A stretch of 64,000 bases of DNA, from the NCBI GenBank assembly GCA_035515795.1, contig DATJAY010000005.1, positions 62,001 to 126,000 on the forward strand, in the 5' to 3' direction. Shown piece after piece: positions 63,447 to 64,000 of this stretch. The position numbers and the translations under genes were made by a program. Numbering within the stretch: position 1 is the stretch's first letter; the number at the start of each line of letters is the position of its first letter. Under the pieces are notes generated by a model, which had not been told where the DNA came from, did not search any database, and worked only from the letters and a program-made list of their open reading frames with translations. The stretch is from Candidatus Acidiferrales bacterium. Lineage in GTDB: Bacteria > Bacteroidota > Ignavibacteria > Kryptoniales > JAKASW01.

Positions 63447-64000
63447 ATGGCTGAAGAAGTGAAAACCATTTCACGTACCCAGTCTTTTGTGCCTGCCGAA
63501 ACTACGATGAAGGAGTTCACTCTAAGAGCGTTGCTGCTAGGATTGGTAATGTGTGTCATACTTGGAGCGGCAAATGCATATCTGGGTTTGAAAGCGGGAA
63601 TGACTATCGCTGCTACTTATCCGGCGGCAGTCATCGGAATGGCAGTGCTCAGGATAATGAAAGGGAGCCTGCTCGAGGAAAATTTTGCAAGAACAGTCGG
63701 CGCAATCGGCGAGTCGATTGCAGCGGGAGCAGTATTCACTATTCCGGCGTTTTATATTGCCGGGATCTGGAAGCAATTCGACAGCTCTCATTATCTGGAA
63801 GCGACCTCGATCATGTTAGTCGGAAGCGTGGTCGGAATTTTGTTTGTCACGGTTCTCAGGCGCGTCATGGTGGAAGACAGAGAGCTTCCGTTTCCGGAGT
63901 CAGTAGCGGCATCCGAGATTCATAAAGCAGGCAGGACGGGCGGAACAGGTGCGAAGTATCTTTTCAGCGCGATGGGACTTGGAGCCCTGATTCAGGCGCT
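63447..64000 (+). CDS. OPT-family oligopeptide transporter, N-terminal part (runs off window)
   Basis: The ATG at 63447 follows AAAAAGGAG by six bases, and the frame stays open to the window end (about 184 codons). Typical OPT features are 'FTLRALLLGLVMCVILGAANAYLGLKAGMTIAATYPAAVIG', 'NFARTVGAIGESIAAGAVFTIPAFYI' and 'RELPFPESVAASEIHKAG'. Members import oligopeptides or metal chelates across the inner membrane. The C-terminal two thirds lie outside the window. Confidence 0.92.
   Translation, partial: MAEEVKTISRTQSFVPAETTMKEFTLRALLLGLVMCVILGAANAYLGLKAGMTIAATYPAAVIGMAVLRIMKGSLLEENFARTVGAIGESIAAGAVFTIPAFYIAGIWKQFDSSHYLEATSIMLVGSVVGILFVTVLRRVMVEDRELPFPESVAASEIHKAGRTGGTGAKYLFSAMGLGALIQA

Overview
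The window reads as a chromosomal segment of a Bacteroidota/Chlorobi-group bacterium, most likely an Ignavibacteria-type (Ignavibacteriales/Melioribacter-like) plant-fibre degrader. The main evidence is that seven secreted proteins end in the same roughly 85-residue type IX secretion (T9SS) sorting domain, built around an N-Y-P-N-P-F-N motif and a terminal 'SGVYFYRL...KKLVLIK'-like strand. This tail is typical of that lineage. No SusD-like protein, rRNA, tRNA, CRISPR array, transposase or phage gene was recognised. All family calls come from reading motifs by eye; no database search was run.

Layout. (1) 1-7.4 kb: the end of a TonB-dependent receptor, then two large T9SS-exported surface proteins, closed by a perfect intrinsic terminator. 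(2) 7.5-32.9 kb: a nearly continuous plus-strand glucuronoxylan-degradation locus: GH8, GH115, CE15, a sialate-O-acetylesterase-type esterase, an SDR, GH10, a CE4-like deacetylase, GH30, GH67, GH27, GH43-CBM6, a second GH10, a beta-helix protein and a GH35-like enzyme. The two GH10s, the GH43 and the deacetylase carry T9SS tails and should act outside the cell. GH30 looks like a lipoprotein. The debranching and exo-acting enzymes have only ordinary signal peptides and are probably periplasmic. (3) 33-46 kb: PurU, a UroD-fold methyltransferase, a Tat-type aldo/keto reductase, mannonate dehydratase and its LacI regulator, a DUF4380-like T9SS protein, then a corrinoid methyl-transfer operon (corrinoid protein, second UroD-fold methyltransferase, stand-alone reactivation domain, homocysteine methyltransferase), a phosphofructokinase and a TudS-like protein. 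(4) 46-49.2 kb: a membrane AraC regulator, a lipoprotein hydrolase and a small outer-membrane barrel. (5) 49.4-57.2 kb: a minus-strand galactose operon (galK, galT, two sugar transporters, ROK kinase) facing a LacI regulator across a perfect 14-bp operator palindrome. (6) 57.5-64 kb: mixed metabolism, including a beta-eliminating lyase that carries tyrosine phenol-lyase specificity residues, and the start of an OPT transporter.

How it may work together. Extracellular xylanases and deacetylase cut acetylated glucuronoxylan. CE15 removes lignin ester links, and GH115, GH67 and GH30 act on the (4-O-methyl)glucuronate branches. Uronate is then processed through UxuA and probably the SDR. The natural branch sugar carries a 4-O-methyl group, which the ordinary hexuronate pathway does not remove. 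A corrinoid methyltransferase system plus PurU, placed in the same locus, is the most interesting feature of the window. I propose that it removes this methyl group, or another plant methoxyl group, and passes it to homocysteine and/or to folate for oxidation to formate. This is an inference from gene content and motifs and has not been shown. Galactose released by GH27 and GH35 would feed the galactose operon and the phosphohexomutase at 60.9-62.3 kb.
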